DNA from: Nageia nagi | Taxonomy: Eukaryota; Pinophyta | Length of the DNA: 64,000 nucleotides | NCBI GenBank assembly: GCA_050084985.1 | Contig: JBITNC010000002.1 | Coordinates: 38,378,001 to 38,442,000, forward strand | Direction of reading: 5' to 3' | Shown here: in pieces, positions 60,101-64,000 of the stretch | Position numbering within the stretch: position 1 is the stretch's first letter | Layout: each line of letters opens with the position of its first letter | Translations under genes and position numbers: made by a program | The notes under the pieces: model-generated | What the model saw: the letters and a program-made list of their open reading frames with translations, nothing else | What the model was told of the DNA's origin: nothing | Databases searched by the model: none

Positions 60101-60115
60101 CCAAGAGGGGTATCA
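60101..60115 (+). other. probable gypsy polypurine tract
   Basis: CCAAGAGGGG lies just after GAGGACAAATCTCTTTT and before TGTTAGGAT. This arrangement, a pol end with 'GAGGACA' followed by a purine tract and the 3' LTR, is usual for plant gypsy elements. Confidence 0.5.
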
Positions 60116-60530
60116 TGTTAGGATCGCCTATCCTAACATTTAATTATCATTAGTAGTTAATTAATTATCAACTTGTAATATGAATCATCATATTTTCATA
60201 AGGTGTATCACCATTTTGTAATGAACTACCAATTAGTGTTAGGATAACATCATTATAATTATGTGTAAGAGGGGTAGAGATATCATCTTAGAGACATATT
60301 TATCTTTTTGAGTTATAAGGAGGCCGCACCCTCAAAGCAACATGCGATTCATATTACCATTTAGTAAAGTTATCTTCTTACAATTCTGAATTGCATTACT
60401 TTGATATATGTTATATTTTAATCACAAAGCTATTATTGTTTTTGTATTAGGCTTTTGTTTGGGATAATTTCCTTTTAAGATCTTCCAAGTTCTTAACAAA
60501 ATGTTACATATTGGTGAAAGGTAATGTTAG
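60116..60530 (+). repeat. probable gypsy 3' LTR, right end undetermined
   Basis: Begins TGTTAGGATCGCCTATCCTAACA, with an internal hairpin at the start. I see no clear CA end or target duplication, and no second copy in the window, so the end given is only where the sequence character changes. Confidence 0.35.
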
Positions 60531-62700
60531 AGTGTCAAGTCTCCATAAAAAAATATAATTTAACAAATTTATGCATAGTTTTAATCAAAATTCTATTAAA
60601 CGAGGATGTTGAAAAATATACTAATAATTAAGATCTATTGAAAGAGGATGTTGAAAGTTGTGCTAAATATAATAATTATTAATAATAATTTGATATGGGA
60701 AGAGGATGCTTGTGCTAAATATAATAATTTGTTATTAATATCCATGGGTGACCAACTCTTGTTGATGTTACTGTTGACACTTAATTTAGATCCCCCTTTG
60801 GTGTTCTTAATTAATTATCATATCACTTATATTTTATTGTAACATTATTTTCCTTATGTTGGTCCCCTTAATGTAATATTATCTATTATTTTGCAAGATA
60901 CCCTAGTATCAACACTAGCTTATAAACATGCATTAATGTTGTTCCCTTGCATATATAAAGGTGGGTATGTCACATGGGAAAGTTAACCAAGATCTCATCT
61001 CAATAGTCGGTACCACCTATGATTTAGTTGTTTATCAACACTGCTTACTGAGATTAGGATCCTTGTTATTACTCTAGCATCTTTCGTTCAATCTTTCGAA
61101 ATTATACAAGAGAGTAAGCTTGTCATCATATCGTACTACTACTGGATCTTAGATGTGCATATTTACAAAGGCCCTAGTGTGAACACTCTTACAAGCATGG
61201 ACATTGAGGCACGTATTGATGTTGTCCTTGACATTAATGTTAAGTTATGATCTTGATCAACTCTAAAGGTTGTATCCTGAGATCTCACTTCTATTGATGA
61301 GTCTCTATTTGCATATACACTCGATATTCTAGGCAACTTTATAGGTATTTATCTCTCTTGATCCCTTTTATCAATAGTGCATTGATGATATCTTAATTGA
61401 ATAGTCTACATATTGTTACTTTATATTCATTCACTGTTACATATTAGGTTACTATTATGTATTTCTTATTATGTTATCTATAGAACTATACTTTCATATA
61501 TTTGAGTGTTTAACATAAGTTTCCATTATATGTATGTTTAGGGGTCACTTTGAACATTCAAAAGTTACTTCCAAAGATGGTATTTTCACCTAATCAAATA
61601 AAAGAAAGGGAAATACTCTAATTCAGAAGAGACTAAATAGATTCATTATAGATGAATCTCCCTTAGAATTGAATGACTTTTCTAAATAATTTATTTCATT
61701 GAAGTTTAAATCAAATCCTACTTTAACCTTATTAAATAAATTTGAATTGTACCTATTAAGTTCAATTCAATTACCAACTTATTAAGTATGAGATTTAGGA
61801 GAACACCAAAAATAATGGAATGAGATAAATATAAAAAGGGCTAATATGTATACATTCCAAAAATATATATTATATATATATCAAAGGAAGATAAAAAAAT
61901 TGGCAAAGAAACACCATGAAAAGTGAGAGTAGAGACAGAAGCATATTTAGGAGGCTGTAAAATCAAAGTTGAAATTTTGAAAAAGAAGCACTATATGAAG
62001 AGCGAGAGACAATTATAAAGAAGCATATATAAAAGATTGAAGGTGTTAAACCATATGACTCAAAATGGTATAAATTCATATGTTAGAGAGAAGTTGGTTA
62101 ATAACTTAATTAAAAATACAATAAAAAAGAATATTGCTTTAGTATGACTAAGATTAGAGATATTATGGATGCAACTAATTCTAGTTTTTTTTCACAAAGC
62201 ATCATAAAATGCTAAAGGATAACATAACCATAGCGGTTGTGAATTACATGAAGTTCTTTATGAGGAAAAAAGTAAAGCATAAAAAGAGTTGATTGAAATT
62301 ATTACAAAGCTTGTGACAAATGAGAGGAATACAACATAGAAGAATTAAAAGAAATGGTATATTTCTTTCCATCTCTTTTGGATGAATTCCACACAAATCT
62401 TTAGGGAGATGCATTGAAGATTACTATGCATAAATTTTCTATTGATGGTAGAAAAATGTAGAATCACTTGAAAAGTGCTTCAAGTATTAAGTTACTTTAT
62501 AATGCTTGTTACAAAATGAGAGGATGTGAATAAATAATTAATCAAATAACAATAGCTGTTGTACAATAGAATTTGTAATAACATATGATTAACTTAAAAC
62601 ATAAGGTTTTTGGTAACTCACAATGCCATGAAAATAAGTCAATTGAGTAAATTCGAGTTTATATGAACGATCCAAATTTATATTATCATTAATAACAAGT
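60531..62700. other. AT-rich DNA, no gene recognised
   Basis: Contains a repeated GAGGATGTTGAAA phrase at 60602-60655, a TATATAAAG promoter-like string near 60952, and a TA microsatellite at 61865-61885. Short open frames here (for example 60648-60842) are AT-rich chance frames. It may be decayed retroelement, but I find no diagnostic motif. Confidence 0.5.
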
Positions 62701-62778
62701 ATTGTGATGTTTTATAAAACTCACCCATGACATTCTTCACAAGATTTAAGATTCTCAAATTCAGAAGATTTTCGTTAA

Positions 62779-62790
62779 TTTATTTTTATT
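62779..62790 (-). terminator. polyadenylation signals of the small heat-shock protein gene
   Basis: Two abutting AATAAA hexamers on the minus strand (62784-62779 and 62790-62785), about 65-75 bases past the stop codon. Confidence 0.6.
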
Positions 62791-62852
62791 TTTATACATC
62801 ACACCCAACCAGATCAAACATCTGCGTTTCTGCACGCATACTGTCGTCCATC

Positions 62853-63442
62853 CTACGCGCTGGCGATGTCGATTTTCTTGACATCGCCACCATTGGCAGC
62901 GTCAGGCTGAGCTTTGGGGGCATTCACCGTCAGAACGCCGTTCTCCAGTTTGGCAGATATTCCGTCGGCATTCACGTTTTCAGGCACACGAAATTGTCTC
63001 ATGAATCTCCCGCTCGACCGCTCCACGCGGTGCCATTGATCTGTTTTCTCTTCCTTTTCCTTGTGCCGCTCCCCGCTTATCCTCAGCGTATTGTTCTCCA
63101 CCAACTCGATCTTCACATCTTCCTTCCTCAAACCTGCTACAACACCATCAATGTTAAAAGGGCACTCGAGGGTTTGGTAAAAAAGGTTGCAGAGATAGGA
63201 AATTCTGTGTTACCGGGCAAGTCGGCGGTGAAGACGTGGGCATCGGGGGTCTCTTTCCAGTCGACGCGAGTGTTGGCAACGGCCATGGTGTCCCTGGAGA
63301 AGGAAGAGACAGGAGTAACAGGATCCAAATCCATTAAATCCCACATGCGGGAGATGGGATCCCACGGGTCGAAGGAAGTGCGGCCCCATGGCTCCCATAC
63401 GCTCATGCCCCTGCCGCGCCCGAAGAAAGGTGTCAATGCCAT
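62853..63442 (-). CDS. class I-type cytosolic small heat-shock protein (169 aa, one intron)
   Basis: An ATP-independent chaperone that holds heat-unfolded proteins in large oligomers in the cytosol. Exon 1 is 63442-63214 (76 codons + 1 base) and exon 2 is 63133-62853. Joining them restores [14 protein letters not shown] without a stop. Residues 1-55 are the N-terminal arm (WEPWG, DPWDPI). The alpha-crystallin domain spans about 56-150, with [29 protein letters not shown] and GVLTVNAPK. The C-terminal I-x-I motif is IDI (164-166), followed by [12 protein letters not shown] and the lack of a transit or signal peptide point to cytosolic class I. The ATG at 63442 starts the usual short arm. GC content is much higher than its surroundings. 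A TATA box and heat-shock element lie upstream. It is the only gene here that looks functional. Confidence 0.9.
63134..63213 (-). other. intron of the small heat-shock protein gene (80 nt, phase 1)
   Basis: Minus strand GTAACACAG...TTGTAGCAG, with GT-AG ends, a T-rich stretch and a TTTTAACA branch-point-like site. It splits the Gly codon of DLPG. Reading through it meets a stop after about 25 codons, so the gap between the two open frames is an intron rather than a frameshift. Confidence 0.85.
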
Positions 63443-63582
63443 GTCTGACAGTCGGAGAAATCAGAAAAGTGCGAATATGTTAAAACAGAGACTGCGACGA
63501 GATCTTTTCTTTCCCTAAATCTGAATGTTGTAAAGAGAGATCGAGATCGTATCCGTTGATGGTGGAAGAAAGAAGGGTGGAG

Positions 63583-63588
63583 TTTATA
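63583..63588 (-). promoter_or_regulatory. TATA box of the small heat-shock protein gene
   Basis: Minus strand TATAAA, 141 bases before the ATG, with CCAAT (63599-63595) just upstream of it. Confidence 0.65.
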
Positions 63589-63658
63589 ATGGCGATTGGA
63601 GGGTTCGAGAGATGGTTACAGCAGCAACTGCAGGGCAGATGGGTCCGAAACATTTTGG

Positions 63659-63691
63659 GAAAGTTCTGGTTGCCTCTGTTGGTTTCTGGAG
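63659..63691 (-). promoter_or_regulatory. heat-shock element(s)
   Basis: GAAAGTTC (GAAnnTTC) at 63659-63666 and an imperfect TTCTGGAG at 63684-63691, about 70-100 bases upstream of the TATA box. These are heat-shock factor sites and fit the gene's expected induction by heat. Confidence 0.6.
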
Positions 63692-63699
63692 ACTACGAG

Positions 63700-63857
63700 G
63701 GGCCATTAAAGAAGCTTATCTAATTGTCATATATATAGGTTATACCACCTTTCAAAATATTAATGATATAGAATTTAAAGAAAATGATAGTAGATAGTAA
63801 TTTATGTTCATAAATCATAATATTGATATATGAAAATAGAAGTCATCTACAAAATAG
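63700..63857. other. AT-rich upstream flank of the heat-shock gene
   Basis: Composition drops back to AT-rich after about 63720. No feature recognised up to the 143-bp repeat. Confidence 0.5.
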
Positions 63858-64000
63858 AGTTACAAATGGTTCTTTCAAAGTTCTTCAATATGAAATGCAG
63901 TCTTCAACAATGTGATTTCAAACCTTCTAGTCACAACAATGATATCCTCTTGTTCCCCTCTACTTCTCTCAAGCTTGTAAACAAAAAATGATCCAAATGA
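63858..64000. repeat. 143-bp repeat shared with 23836-23978, runs off the window
   Basis: Same orientation, one substitution seen. The other copy continues for more than 600 bases of unassigned DNA, so a longer shared segment probably extends past 64000. Confidence 0.9.

Noticed and set aside
61865-61885. TA-rich run as an origin or regulatory site
   Set aside because: Simple microsatellite like those at 32230, 46990 and 55285; nothing else supports a function.
63134-63442. Heat-shock protein gene as a frameshifted pseudogene
   Set aside because: The 80-base gap has GT-AG ends and removing it restores the exact DLPG-LRKED junction, so an intron explains it better.
62727-63518. 263-codon plus-strand open frame
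   Set aside because: Antisense shadow of the GC-rich heat-shock protein gene; only the minus strand shows family motifs, splice sites and promoter.

Overview
The window is nuclear DNA from a plant with a large, repeat-rich genome. Three things show this: Ty1/copia elements primed by initiator-Met tRNA, a Ty3/gypsy element of the Tat/Ogre kind, and a plant class I small heat-shock protein gene with a spliceosomal intron. A gymnosperm is my guess and nothing more. I see no bacterial-type operons, rRNA or tRNA genes, or CRISPR arrays. About 95% of the window is LTR retrotransposons nested in older repeats, and nearly all of them point to the minus strand.

Layout. (1) 1-7985: the 5' part of a minus-strand gypsy element, cut by the left edge: broken gag-protease-RT, leader, PBS and a 2.2 kb 5' LTR that holds an array of about 122-bp repeats. 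(2) 7986-8258 plus 22812-23820: an older dispersed repeat ('D') that the gypsy element and copia element 1 both entered. Its uninterrupted form occurs twice more, near 49 kb and 57 kb, so the empty sites can be read directly. (3) 8259-22811: copia element 1 (TSD TAAAG). A 6.35 kb segment running from inside the gypsy LTR to the copia leader is tandemly duplicated (7056-13406 and 13407-19758), with an 8-bp microhomology at the join. (4) 24620-33392: copia element 2 (TSD ACTCT). (5) 33785-34274: solo LTR (TSD AGAGG). (6) 34477-43396: copia element 3 (TSD CATGT). (7) 43402-46985: older degraded DNA, with a LINE-like stretch and a truncated, diverged copia 3' end. (8) 46519-51520 and 54811-59785: two 5 kb copies of repeat D, separated by a rearranged copia fragment (51521-54810) whose coding part is inverted relative to its LTR. 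(9) 59786-62700: a probable gypsy 3' end and AT-rich DNA in which I recognise nothing. (10) 62853-63442: the one apparently intact host gene, a 169-residue small heat-shock protein with an 80-nt intron, a TATA box and a heat-shock element.

The copia elements are all coding-defective, yet they inserted separately. Several share the same premature stop codons, so they look like a family moved in trans by an intact relative. Their leaders are about 3 kb long. In elements 2 and 3 the leader carries fragments of a pentatricopeptide-repeat (PPR) gene. Close to the PBS these two also have a short minisatellite that element 1 lacks.

The 6.35 kb tandem copy differs from its partner by only about twenty changes counted by eye. 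It is therefore either a very young duplication or an assembly artefact. All identities and counts given here are by-eye estimates, not alignments.
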